Of a stretch of DNA of 64,000 nt, positions 54,781 through 63,216 are shown piece by piece. The translations under genes and the position numbers were made by a program. Numbering within the stretch: the stretch's first letter is position 1; every line of letters starts with the position of its first letter. This DNA comes from Mycolicibacterium litorale. GTDB taxonomy: Bacteria > Actinomycetota > Actinomycetes > Mycobacteriales > Mycobacteriaceae. Where the stretch lies: the NCBI GenBank assembly GCA_002007745.1, contig CP019882.1, forward strand, positions 1,178,001 to 1,242,000, given 5' to 3'. The notes below the pieces were generated by a model, which made no database searches, was not told the DNA's origin, and saw only the letters and a program-made list of their open reading frames with translations.

Positions 54781-55839
54781 ATGGCGTTGCGAGTCGTCCA
54801 ATGGGCAACGGGGTCGGTCGGGGTCGCCGCCATCAACGGCGTGCTGGAGCATCCTGAGCTCGAACTGGTCGGCTGCTGGGTGCATTCCGCCGACAAGGCC
54901 GGCAAGGACGTCGGCGAGATCATCGGTGCCGACCGGTTGGGCGTCACCGCCACCGCCAACATCGAGGACATCCTCGCACTCGATGCCGACGCGGTCATCT
55001 ACGCGCCGCTGCTGCCGAACCTCGACGAGGTGACGGCGCTGCTGCGCTCGGGCAAGAACGTGGTGAGTCCGGTCGGCTGGTTCTATCCCAGCGAATCCGA
55101 GGCCGCCCCGTTGGAGGAGGCCGCCCGCGCGGGCAACGCGACCCTGCACGGAGCCGGGATCGGGCCGGGTGCGGCCACCGAGCTGTTCCCCTTGCTGCTG
55201 TCGGTGATGTCGACCGGGATCACCCATGTCCGCGCCGAGGAGTTCTCGGACCTGCGCACCTATGGCGCGCCCGACGTGCTGCGGCATGTGATGGGATTCG
55301 GCGGCACGCCCGAGAGTGCACTGAGCGGCCCGATGCAGAAGTTGCTCAACGGCGGTTTCTTCCAGTCGGTCCGGTTGATCGTCGATCGCCTCGGCTTCGC
55401 CGCTGAGCCGCTGATCCGCACCTCGCAGGAGGTCGCGGTGGCCACCGCCCCCATCGACTCGCCGATCGGGGTGATCGAGCCCGGCCAGGTCGCCGGCCGC
55501 CGGTTCCACTGGGACGCCGTGGTGACCGACACCATCGTCGTGCGGATCACGGTGAACTGGATGATGGGGGAGGACAACCTCGACCCTGCTTGGTCTTTCG
55601 GGCCCGCCGGCGAGCGGTACGAGATGGAGGTGCGAGGCAATCCGAACACCTTCGTCACGGTCAAGGGCTGGCAGCCGGAAAGCGTCGAGGAAGGGCTGAT
55701 CAGCAATCCCGGTGTGGTGGCCACCGCCGCGCACTGCGTCAACTCCATTCCGGCGACCTGCGCGGCCGCCCCCGGCATCGCGAGCTTCTTCGACCTGCCG
55801 CTGATCACCGGCCGCGCCGCAGCACAGTTGAGTCGCTGA
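54781..55839 (+). CDS. DapB-like NAD(P)-dependent oxidoreductase
   Basis: 352 residues, ATG after GTGGAGGG. The N-terminal Rossmann domain begins [20 protein letters not shown] and has VIYAPLLPN. The rest resembles the dihydrodipicolinate-reductase-like C-terminal domain of mycobacterial proteins often found in lipid and sterol regions. The substrate is unknown. True DapB is only about 245 residues, so lysine synthesis is unlikely. Confidence 0.8.
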   Translation: MALRVVQWATGSVGVAAINGVLEHPELELVGCWVHSADKAGKDVGEIIGADRLGVTATANIEDILALDADAVIYAPLLPNLDEVTALLRSGKNVVSPVGWFYPSESEAAPLEEAARAGNATLHGAGIGPGAATELFPLLLSVMSTGITHVRAEEFSDLRTYGAPDVLRHVMGFGGTPESALSGPMQKLLNGGFFQSVRLIVDRLGFAAEPLIRTSQEVAVATAPIDSPIGVIEPGQVAGRRFHWDAVVTDTIVVRITVNWMMGEDNLDPAWSFGPAGERYEMEVRGNPNTFVTVKGWQPESVEEGLISNPGVVATAAHCVNSIPATCAAAPGIASFFDLPLITGRAAAQLSR

Positions 55840-55934
55840 CCCACGGGGCGGCTGGCCGCAACGAGTCAGAACTGGGAGCGACGCATCCTGTTCCGGACTC
55901 GCTCTCACGTCTGGATCGTTGTGTGCCCCCGCAC

Positions 55935-57110
55935 TCAGCGGGGCTCGAGGACGGCCGCCGGGCCGCGCAGCATCAGCTGGCGTCCGATGATGATGCGCTG
56001 AATCTCGCTGGCGCCTTCCCAGATTCGTTCCACGCGCAGCTCACGGAACATCCGCTCGGCAACGTTCTCGCGCATGTAGCCGCGGCCGCCGAAGATCTGG
56101 ACGGCCCGGTCGGCGACTCGGCCGGCCATCTCCGAGCAGTAGAGCTTGGCCATCGAAGCCTGGCCGTGCAGTGCCTTGCGATCCAGGCCGGCATCGATAC
56201 CTCGGGCGACCTCGTACAGCAGGCTGCGGGCGGCGAACAACTCGGTGGCGCTGTCGGCGAGCATGCCGGCCACTAGTTGATGCTCGCCGAGCGGTTTGCC
56301 GTCCACGATGCGGTCTTTGGCGAATGCGGTCGTCTCGTCGACCAGGCGCTGGGCGGCGCCCACACAGCGGGAGGCCACCATGAGACGTTCGAAGCGGAAC
56401 CAGTCCTGGGTGAACAGCATGCCCTCACCTTCGGCGCCGACCAGGTGGCTGGCCGGGACCCGGACGTCGGTGAACGACACGATCGGGTGCTCGTCTGGGA
56501 TGTTGTGCGAATAGTGTGGTGTGCGAACGACTTCCACTCCCGGCCAGGGGAGGTCCACCACTAGCAGAACGTGGTCGCCCTGGTGCGGCCCGTCGGCCAG
56601 CACGGCCTGCACGAAGCAGTACTGGGCGAGGTTGTAGGACGTCACATGCCATTTGACGCCGTTGATCACGTACTCGTCACCCTCGCGGCGGGCGGTGGTC
56701 TCCAACGCGGAGACGTCCGAACCGGCGAACTCCTCGGTGATGGCGTAGGCCTCGTGCTTCTCACCGCGCACTGCCGGCAACAGCCACCGCTCCTTCTGGT
56801 AGTCGGTGGCCACCTCGGCCCACCACTGCGGCGGGGTGTGCATGACCCAGGCGATCGCGTTGGTGACCCGGCCGACCTGCTCCTGTACCAGAACCTGTTG
56901 CAATGCGGTGAATCCCGGGCCGCCGACCGATGTGGGCATGTTGGTGGCATACAGGCCGAGCTCGATGGCCCGGGCGTGGTGTGCGGCGGTCAGTTCCGCG
57001 GGTAGCTGTCCGCCGGCGGCCTCGGCCTCGGTCTCGTAGGGGATCAGGGTCTCGACGAAGTCGCGGGCGGTGTCCCGGATCCGTAGGTCTTCGGCTGTCA
57101 ACCCGTACAT
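55935..57110 (-). CDS. Acyl-CoA dehydrogenase
   Basis: 391 residues from the ATG at 57110. Full family layout: N-terminal helices, EAYAITEEFAGSDVSALETT (FAD loop), INGVKWHVTSYNLAQY, and the C-terminal domain with QIFGGRGYMRE and the catalytic Glu region RIWEGASEIQRIIIGRQ. It catalyses alpha,beta-dehydrogenation of an acyl-CoA. It is divergent from the FAD oxidoreductase with a palindrome between. Confidence 0.92.
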   Translation of the reverse strand: MYGLTAEDLRIRDTARDFVETLIPYETEAEAAGGQLPAELTAAHHARAIELGLYATNMPTSVGGPGFTALQQVLVQEQVGRVTNAIAWVMHTPPQWWAEVATDYQKERWLLPAVRGEKHEAYAITEEFAGSDVSALETTARREGDEYVINGVKWHVTSYNLAQYCFVQAVLADGPHQGDHVLLVVDLPWPGVEVVRTPHYSHNIPDEHPIVSFTDVRVPASHLVGAEGEGMLFTQDWFRFERLMVASRCVGAAQRLVDETTAFAKDRIVDGKPLGEHQLVAGMLADSATELFAARSLLYEVARGIDAGLDRKALHGQASMAKLYCSEMAGRVADRAVQIFGGRGYMRENVAERMFRELRVERIWEGASEIQRIIIGRQLMLRGPAAVLEPR

Positions 57111-57150
57111 TCGCCGCGTTCTCCGCTCCGTGGAAGCTATGGAAGCTATT

Positions 57151-57166
57151 GACTGAGCGTTCAGTC
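57151..57166. promoter_or_regulatory. Palindromic operator between acyl-CoA dehydrogenase and FAD oxidoreductase genes
   Basis: GACTGA-GCGT-TCAGTC, perfect 6-bp arms, 41 bp from one start and 20 bp from the other. It is typical of TetR-type sites, but no regulator gene is adjacent. Confidence 0.55.
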
Positions 57167-57185
57167 TATGCCACGGTCTTGAGGT

Positions 57186-58378
57186 ATGACCAGCAGTAGT
57201 GCGGACGTCGTGGTGGTCGGTGGCGGCACCGTAGGAGCGTGGACGGCGGTCCAGCTCGCCGAGCGTGGGGCCGGGCGCGTGGTGCTGCTGGATGCGCACA
57301 CCCTCGGCGAGGGTGCCAGCAGCCGGGCGGCGGGCATGGTCCGGGCCCAGGGCGGCACCGAGACCGCCATCCGGCTCGGCCAGCGCAGCCAGGAGTTCTA
57401 CGTCCGCAGCGGCGAGCGCTATCCGCTGGATTGCGGATTCGTCGCCCAGGGCTACCTGATGCCGTGCTTCACCGACGCCGAAGTGGCAGCCGCGCACGAG
57501 CGGATTGCGCTGCAGCGCTCGCTGGGACTCGAGGTGGAATGGCTCTCCTCGGCCGACATCGACAGCCGGGACACCGGTATGGCCCCGGGGGGAGCGCCGG
57601 CGGTTCCTATGCCCCCGGCGACGGCTACATCGACGCGCCGCGGAATGTACTGGCCTACACCGCCGCTCTGACCGCGCACAACGTCGTCGTGCGCGAGCGG
57701 TGCGCCTTCACCGGCCTGCGGGTGGCCAACGGCCACGTCATCGGTGTCGACACCGCCGACGGGCCGATCGACACCAACCGGGTGGTGCTCACCGGCGGCC
57801 CGCTGCTGGGTGACGTCGGTGCACGGGCCGGCGGCCGCATTCCCGCCGGCGGCACTCGCCACCAAGTCGTGGTGACCGAGCCGCTGAAGGGCGTCAACAT
57901 CGACGACCTGCCCATGGTGTTCGACGTAAGCGAAGGAATCTACTGGCGGCCAGGCGAATTCGGCGGCGTGCTGTGGGGGATGAGCAATCCGCTGGAGCAG
58001 CCTGGTGCGGCGACCGAGTTCGACTGGACGTACTACGAAAAGGCGAAGGCGCGCATCGAGTCGTTGTTCCCACCGGTGCGCGGCCTCGGGTTGCGACGCA
58101 CCTGGGCGGCGACCATCGACTACACCAACGACCACCTGCCGATCCTGGGCCCGCTGCTCACCGACGACGGACCGGTCGACGGCACAGTGGTGGCCTGCGC
58201 GGCCGGCCACGGCATGATGTGGGGCCCGGCGGTGGCCGAGGCCGCCGCCGACCTGGCCCTCACCGGCGAATGCACCTGGCTTGATCTCACCGATCTCGGG
58301 CTGGACCGTTTCGACGCCGACGGCAACAGTCGGCTGGCGCCCGAGCCGATCTCCCTGCCATTCCCCGAACACGCCTGA
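57186..58378 (+). CDS. FAD-dependent oxidoreductase (DadA/DAO type), one apparent frameshift
   Basis: From the ATG at 57186 the FAD motif VVVVGGGTVGAWTAVQLAER and SSRAAGMVRAQGG are read. The frame breaks in CCCCGGGGGG at 57583-57592. One more base gives MAPGGSAGGSYAPGDGYIDAP and joins the frame ending at 58378 (397 residues in all). The second part has YWRPGEFGGVLWGMSNP, LPILGPLLTDDG and the closing GHGMMWGPAVAEAAADL. It is a D-amino-acid-oxidase-type flavoenzyme for an amine or amino acid. Error in the run is likelier than a real break. Confidence 0.8.
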
Positions 58379-58394
58379 CAACGAGAGGTTTCCG

Positions 58395-58742
58395 ATGACC
58401 GCTGCTGTGCTGACCACCGTTCTGGCCGACGCCGCCGACGCCGAGCTGGAGGACTGGGGGCCGTTGGCAGAAGCCACCGATCACCCGATGGCCACCCACG
58501 GCCTGGAGGTGTGGGTCGACGGCGACAAGTCCGCCGGCATCTGGCAGTGCGAGCCGGGCCCGTCGCACTGGACACTCGAGACGAACGAAGTCATCTACGT
58601 TGTCTCCGGGCGGATGACCGTCACTCCGGACGGGGGTGAGCCCAGTGTGGTGGGCGCCGGCGACCTCGCGGTCTTCCCGTTGGGCTGGACCGGCACCTGG
58701 GAGATCCACGAGACGCTGCGCAAGGCGTACGCGATTTTCTGA
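58395..58742 (+). CDS. Cupin (DUF861) protein
   Basis: 115 residues, ATG after GAGAGGTTTCC, 16 bp from the oxidoreductase. The cupin_3 signature CEPGPSHWTLETNEVIYVVSG then VGAGDLAVFPLGWTGTWEIHE is clear. This family often accompanies amine-oxidising flavoenzymes, as here. The activity is unknown. Confidence 0.88.
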   Translation: MTAAVLTTVLADAADAELEDWGPLAEATDHPMATHGLEVWVDGDKSAGIWQCEPGPSHWTLETNEVIYVVSGRMTVTPDGGEPSVVGAGDLAVFPLGWTGTWEIHETLRKAYAIF

Positions 58743-58746
58743 CCGG

Positions 58747-59973
58747 TCAGCGCACGCTCAGCGCCGACGTGCGGTGCGCCCGCGCCAGGCACCCGACCGG
58801 GTCGTCGAGCAACCTGCCGAAGGCCACCTCGGCGGCTCCGATGAGCACCGACCGGTCGCCCAGGCCGGGCAGCATGATCTGGGGCCGAAACCCGGACACC
58901 TGCAAGGCCCGCGCGTCCAACTCGGCGAGAACGTCGTTGCCTATCAACGGGTACAGGGCGCGAAGATATCCGCCGAGCACGATGATCTCCGGGTTGAGGA
59001 GATTGACCACACCCGCGAGCCCGCGGCCCAGATGGTGGGCAATGACGCTGAGTTGTTCTGGTGCCGAGGCTAATTCGTCAAGGTGATCGCCGAGTTCGGT
59101 GAGCCGATCGGACGGCCAGTGCACCGCCCGGGCAATAGCCGCCGCGCCGATCTCGGTTTCCCAGCAGCCCACCGCGCCGCAATGGCAGCCTCTGGTGCCG
59201 TCTCCGAATGGCAGGTGCCCGATTTCACCGGCGAATCCGGACCTGCCGCTGACCGGGTTACCGCCGGCGATGATGCCGGCGCCCACACCCACTTCGCCGG
59301 AGATGTACACGAGATCGTCGACGCCGCGTCCGACTCCGCGCAGGTGCTCGGCCAGTGCACCGAGGTCGGCGTCGTTACCCAGGACCGGGCGCAGGTCGGT
59401 GTCCAGCCGAGCGGCCAGCATGCCGGCGAACGGTACGTCGCGCCAGTCCAGATTGGGTGCCAGCCGGACGGTTCCACGCTCGCGGTCGATGATGCCCGGA
59501 ATGCTCACCCCGATGCCGACCAGCATCGAATCGGGCTCGGCGTCCCGCAACACCGCTGCGGCCAGCCCGACGATCGCCGCAGCGGTGGCCGCGGGATCGT
59601 GATCTGCCGGCGCCGGGGCAGTGGCCTGGGCCAGCGGAATGCCGCCCAATCCGACCCGCGCCACGACCAGTGCCGACACTCGCACGTCCACGGCCAGCAC
59701 ATAGGCATGTTCAGTGGCGGCCACGCCGACCGACGGCCGGCCTGCCGAGGAGTGCGCGCCGGCCGCCGGTGCCCGCTGTTCGGCGAGTTGCAGCACCTCG
59801 GCCTGCGCGACCAGATCGGCGATTGTGCTGCGGTTCAACCCCATCAGCGAGGTCAGCGATGACCGCGACAGCAATCTGGCCAGATGGAGATGCCGGACCA
59901 ACGTGCTCAGGTTGTGCCGTCGGACGTTCTCCTGATTCGTCCCGGCACGTGAGCGGGGATCACTGGGATGCAC
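58747..59973 (-). CDS. xylR: ROK family regulator of the xylose genes (XylR type)
   Basis: 408 residues, GTG directly after the permease stop. The N-terminal helix-turn-helix region (ARLLSRSSLTSLMGLNRSTI) is followed by a ROK domain with VGIGVSIPGIIDRERG, GNDADLGALAEHL, SGFAGEIGHLPFG and the Cys/His motif CHCGAVGCWET. ROK regulators bind the sugar and leave DNA. Last gene of xylF-xylG-xylH-xylR; the probable operator lies at 63157-63171. Confidence 0.9.
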   Translation of the reverse strand: MHPSDPRSRAGTNQENVRRHNLSTLVRHLHLARLLSRSSLTSLMGLNRSTIADLVAQAEVLQLAEQRAPAAGAHSSAGRPSVGVAATEHAYVLAVDVRVSALVVARVGLGGIPLAQATAPAPADHDPAATAAAIVGLAAAVLRDAEPDSMLVGIGVSIPGIIDRERGTVRLAPNLDWRDVPFAGMLAARLDTDLRPVLGNDADLGALAEHLRGVGRGVDDLVYISGEVGVGAGIIAGGNPVSGRSGFAGEIGHLPFGDGTRGCHCGAVGCWETEIGAAAIARAVHWPSDRLTELGDHLDELASAPEQLSVIAHHLGRGLAGVVNLLNPEIIVLGGYLRALYPLIGNDVLAELDARALQVSGFRPQIMLPGLGDRSVLIGAAEVAFGRLLDDPVGCLARAHRTSALSVR

Positions 59974-61251
59974 TCAGCCGACACCGGTGACCGAACGGCG
60001 CCGCCGCGAGATCGCGTCGACGCTGGCCGCCAGCAGCAACACCCCACCGGTGACCAGGAAGTTGATGTAGGACGACTGGTTGAGCAGGCCGAGTCCGTTG
60101 GCGATGGTCGCCACCACCACGCCGCCGACGACGGCGTCGACAGCCCTGCCCTTGCCGCCGAACAGGCTGGTGCCGCCGATCACCGCGGCTCCCACCGCGT
60201 ACAGCAGGGTGTTGCCGGCCCCCGACGACGCCGAGACCTTGCCGCCGTAAGAGGCGGCGATGATCCCGCTGAGCGCGGCGAGCGATGAGCAGACCACGAA
60301 CACCGAGATCCGGATCCGGTCGACGTTGATGCCGGCCCGCCTGGCCGCCTCGGCGTTACCGCCGACGGCATAGATGTGTCGGCCGTAGGCGGTCCGAGTG
60401 AGAATGAACGTGCATGCGATCAGCAGCACCGCCACCAGCGGAAGCACATAGGGGACGCCGCGGATTTCGACGCGGGGATTGACGCTGCGGTTGACGTTCA
60501 TCAGATAGGTGACGCCGACGATCACCACCGCCACCGCGGCGATACGGGCGGCCACCACCCCGAACGGGGCGTGGTGCAGTCCGAGCGCGACCTTGCGGCG
60601 ATACCGGTACAGCTCGAGTCCGGCGAACCCGACGACGATCAACGCCGCGCACACCCAGCCGGCCACCACCGACATGTTGCTGATCGTGATGCCGCGGATG
60701 ACTTTGTCGTCCACTCGCACCGAGCCGCCCTCGCCGATCAGCTTCAGGGTGACACCCTGCAGGCCGAGGAAGAAGGCAAGTGTCACAACGAAAGACGGGA
60801 TTCCGAGCTTGGCGCGCAACACCCCGATGGTCGCCCCGATCAGCGCGCCGGCGGCCACCCCGGCCACGACGGCAGCCCACCACGGCCAGCCGTCGTTGAC
60901 GATGGTCAGCGCCATCGCACAGGCCGACACCCCGCCGGCCACCCCCGCGGAGAGGTCGATGTCGCCGAGCAGCAGTACGAAGATCAACCCCATGGCCAGC
61001 ACGCAGATCGACCCGGCCTGGGTGATCAGGTTGGCCAGGTTCAACGCGGAGGTGAACCGCTCGTTGGCCATCCCGAAGACCACGAACAACACGACGAGGC
61101 CGAGGACGGCGGGCAATGATCCCATGTCCCCACCGCGCACCCGACGCGCATAGCCGCGGGCGGCGTCGAGGAATGTCTCGTCGGTACGCGCGTCGGCGGC
61201 GAAGTCCGTTTCGGCGAGACCGGTGTGCGATTTCGAACTGACGGTGGTCAT
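59974..61251 (-). CDS. xylH: Xylose-type ABC transporter permease
   Basis: 425 residues from the ATG at 61249-61251. About ten membrane segments, for example SLPAVLGLVVLFVVFGMANE, LAMGLIFVLLLGDIDLSAG and the family motif YAVGGNAEAARRAGINVDRI. The length and long N-terminal part fit XylH rather than the shorter RbsC. It forms the membrane channel for the XylG ATPase. Confidence 0.92.
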   Translation of the reverse strand: MTTVSSKSHTGLAETDFAADARTDETFLDAARGYARRVRGGDMGSLPAVLGLVVLFVVFGMANERFTSALNLANLITQAGSICVLAMGLIFVLLLGDIDLSAGVAGGVSACAMALTIVNDGWPWWAAVVAGVAAGALIGATIGVLRAKLGIPSFVVTLAFFLGLQGVTLKLIGEGGSVRVDDKVIRGITISNMSVVAGWVCAALIVVGFAGLELYRYRRKVALGLHHAPFGVVAARIAAVAVVIVGVTYLMNVNRSVNPRVEIRGVPYVLPLVAVLLIACTFILTRTAYGRHIYAVGGNAEAARRAGINVDRIRISVFVVCSSLAALSGIIAASYGGKVSASSGAGNTLLYAVGAAVIGGTSLFGGKGRAVDAVVGGVVVATIANGLGLLNQSSYINFLVTGGVLLLAASVDAISRRRRSVTGVG

Positions 61252-61262
61252 CCGGAGATCCT

Positions 61263-62039
61263 TCACATCGACTGGGCGGCCTCGGCCGGGGCGAGCCCGA
61301 GGCTGCCCGAGCGTCCGGCGGTGATGAGTTCGACGACTTGGCTGTGGGTGACCTCGGAGGTTTTGACCTCCGCGGCGACGCGTCCCAGGTACAGCGCGCA
61401 GATGCGGTCGGCGACCTCGAACACGTCGGCCAGGTTGTGCGAGATGAGCACGACGCCGAGGCCCTGATCGGCGAGGCGGCGGACCAGGTCGATGACCTGG
61501 CGGGTCTGGGCCACCCCGAGCGCGGCGGTGGGCTCGTCGAGCAGCACCACCTTGGAGTTCCACAGCACCGACTTGGCGATTGCCACCGTCTGGCGCTGCC
61601 CGCCAGACAGGCTCGACACCGTCTGGCGTACGGATTTCACCGTCCGCACCGACAGCGACGTCAGGGCCTGTCTGGCCATCGTCTCCATTCGCGCCTCGTC
61701 GAGCACCCCGCGCTTGATGATCTCGCGACCCAGGAACATGTTCTGCACAATGTCGAGGTTGTCGCACAGCGCGAGATCCTGGTAGACCACTTCGATGCCC
61801 AGAGCGGCAACATCATTGGGCCCGTGCACGGTGACCTGCCTACCCTCGAACAGATAGCTGCCCGAGTCGATCGGGTGGATGCCGGCAATCGATTTCACCA
61901 ACGTCGACTTGCCCGCGCCGTTGTCGCCGACCAGGGCGGTCACTTCGCCGGGGTAGACCTGGAAGTCGACATCGTGCAGGACGTGGACGACGCCGAAACT
62001 CTTGTTGACACCGCGCAACTCGAGAATAGGTTGCACCAT
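61263..62039 (-). CDS. xylG: Xylose-type ABC transporter ATP-binding protein (single ATPase domain)
   Basis: 258 residues. Walker A GDNGAGKSTLVKSIAG, signature SLSGGQRQTVAIAKS, Walker B VVLLDEPTAALG and switch VLISHNLAD are present. Most sugar ATPases of this family (XylG, RbsA) have two ATPase domains in about 500 residues; this one has a single domain, as seen in some actinobacteria. It lies 11 bp before xylH. Confidence 0.9.
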   Translation of the reverse strand: MVQPILELRGVNKSFGVVHVLHDVDFQVYPGEVTALVGDNGAGKSTLVKSIAGIHPIDSGSYLFEGRQVTVHGPNDVAALGIEVVYQDLALCDNLDIVQNMFLGREIIKRGVLDEARMETMARQALTSLSVRTVKSVRQTVSSLSGGQRQTVAIAKSVLWNSKVVLLDEPTAALGVAQTRQVIDLVRRLADQGLGVVLISHNLADVFEVADRICALYLGRVAAEVKTSEVTHSQVVELITAGRSGSLGLAPAEAAQSM

Positions 62040-62045
62040 GGCGGC

Positions 62046-63122
62046 CTACAGTCCGGCCGCGCTGCACATGGCCGCGAACTGCCCCGTGCAGACTTCGGTC
62101 TTGTTCTGCCCGTTGTCGGCGAAGACGTCGCCCACGTTGGCCTTGGTGATCGATTTCGGGGTCAGCAGGACCGACGGCACGTCCCGGTTGCCCTTGTCGT
62201 CGCGCGAGGTGCTGTTGGTCTTCGGCTTGTCGCCCTTGACCAAGGCGATCGCGGCGTCGGCCAGCGCGCCGGCCTCCTCGGTGGCCGACTTGTAGACCGT
62301 CATGCATTGGGTACCGGCCAGGATGTTCTGCAATCCTTCGACGGTGGCGTCCTGGCCGGTGACCGCCACCTGCCCGGCACGGTGATTCTTCTGCAGGATC
62401 GAGATCACCGACCCGGCCAGGCCGTCGTTGGCGGCGTAGACGCCGTCGACCTTGCCGTCGGAGGCGGTGTACATCTGCTCGAAGATGGTGACCGCCTTGT
62501 CGTTGTCCCAGTCCGGGACGGCCTGTTCGCCGACGATGGTGATCGACGGCGTCTTGTCGACCACCGAGTGCGCGCCGGTGGTGAACAGCGTGGCGTTGTT
62601 GTCGGTGGGAGAGCCATTGAGGAACAACACGTTCGAGGGCTTGCCGGCCAGGCAGTCGACCAGGCCCTGGCCCTGCAGTTCGCCGACCTTCGTACCGTCG
62701 AACGAGATGTAGGCGTCGGCCGAGCCGCCGAGGGTCAGCCGGTCGTAGTCGATGGTCTTCACGCCCTGGGTGGCCGCCTTCTGCTGGATGGCCGCCCCGC
62801 TGTCGGAGTCCAGGTTGACGATCGCCAGCACGGTGACACCGTCGGCGATCATGCCGTCGGCGATCGTCGCCATCTTGTCCGCCGACCCCTCCGCGTTCTG
62901 GATCGAGTACGGGATGCCGGCCGATTTGAAGGCCGACTCCAGCGCGGGCCGGTCCTTGGTCTCCCAGCGGACCGATGATTTGGTGTCCGGCAGGATGACG
63001 CCGATCTTGCCGGTTTGGGCTTGGCCGCCACCGCCACCATTGCCCCCACCGCCGCTGCAGGCGGTCAGCGTCAGGGCGGTTCCGGCCAGCACGGCGAATG
63101 TGAGTGCGCTCAGTTTGGTCAT
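62046..63122 (-). CDS. xylF: Xylose-binding lipoprotein
   Basis: 358 residues from the ATG at 63120-63122, placed by GGAGAAAGG upstream. Lipobox LTAC (Cys22) and a Gly-rich linker (SGGGGNGGGGG) precede a periplasmic sugar-binding fold of the XylF type (IGVILPDTKSSVRWETKDRP, VYAANDGLAGSVISILQ, GQDATVEGLQNILAGTQCMT). It binds the sugar outside the membrane for XylGH. Confidence 0.92.
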   Translation of the reverse strand: MTKLSALTFAVLAGTALTLTACSGGGGNGGGGGQAQTGKIGVILPDTKSSVRWETKDRPALESAFKSAGIPYSIQNAEGSADKMATIADGMIADGVTVLAIVNLDSDSGAAIQQKAATQGVKTIDYDRLTLGGSADAYISFDGTKVGELQGQGLVDCLAGKPSNVLFLNGSPTDNNATLFTTGAHSVVDKTPSITIVGEQAVPDWDNDKAVTIFEQMYTASDGKVDGVYAANDGLAGSVISILQKNHRAGQVAVTGQDATVEGLQNILAGTQCMTVYKSATEEAGALADAAIALVKGDKPKTNSTSRDDKGNRDVPSVLLTPKSITKANVGDVFADNGQNKTEVCTGQFAAMCSAAGL

Positions 63123-63156
63123 GACGATCGCCTTTCTCCGGGGCAGATCGGGGTTT

Positions 63157-63171
63157 GTTGTTTGGAACAAC
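63157..63171. promoter_or_regulatory. Probable ROK (XylR) operator before xylF
   Basis: Perfect palindrome GTTGTT-TGG-AACAAC, 35 bp upstream of xylF. Such sites are usual for ROK regulators. Confidence 0.6.
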
Positions 63172-63176
63172 ATATA

Positions 63177-63194
63177 ACGTGACCCACGTCACGT
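63177..63194. promoter_or_regulatory. CRP-type site before xylF
   Basis: ACGTGAC-CCAC-GTCACGT, 7-bp perfect arms. The core GTGA-N6-TCAC fits the CRP consensus. It lies 55 bp upstream of the xylF start, so catabolite control by cAMP-CRP is likely. Confidence 0.6.
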
Positions 63195-63216
63195 CCAGAC
63201 CCCGAGTCGGTGGGGG

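Noticed and set aside
61252..61767. N-terminal extension of the XylH frame
   Set aside because: It lies antisense-like over the xylG coding sequence in another frame and is Arg/Gly-rich; the ATG at 61251 gives the proper permease start.
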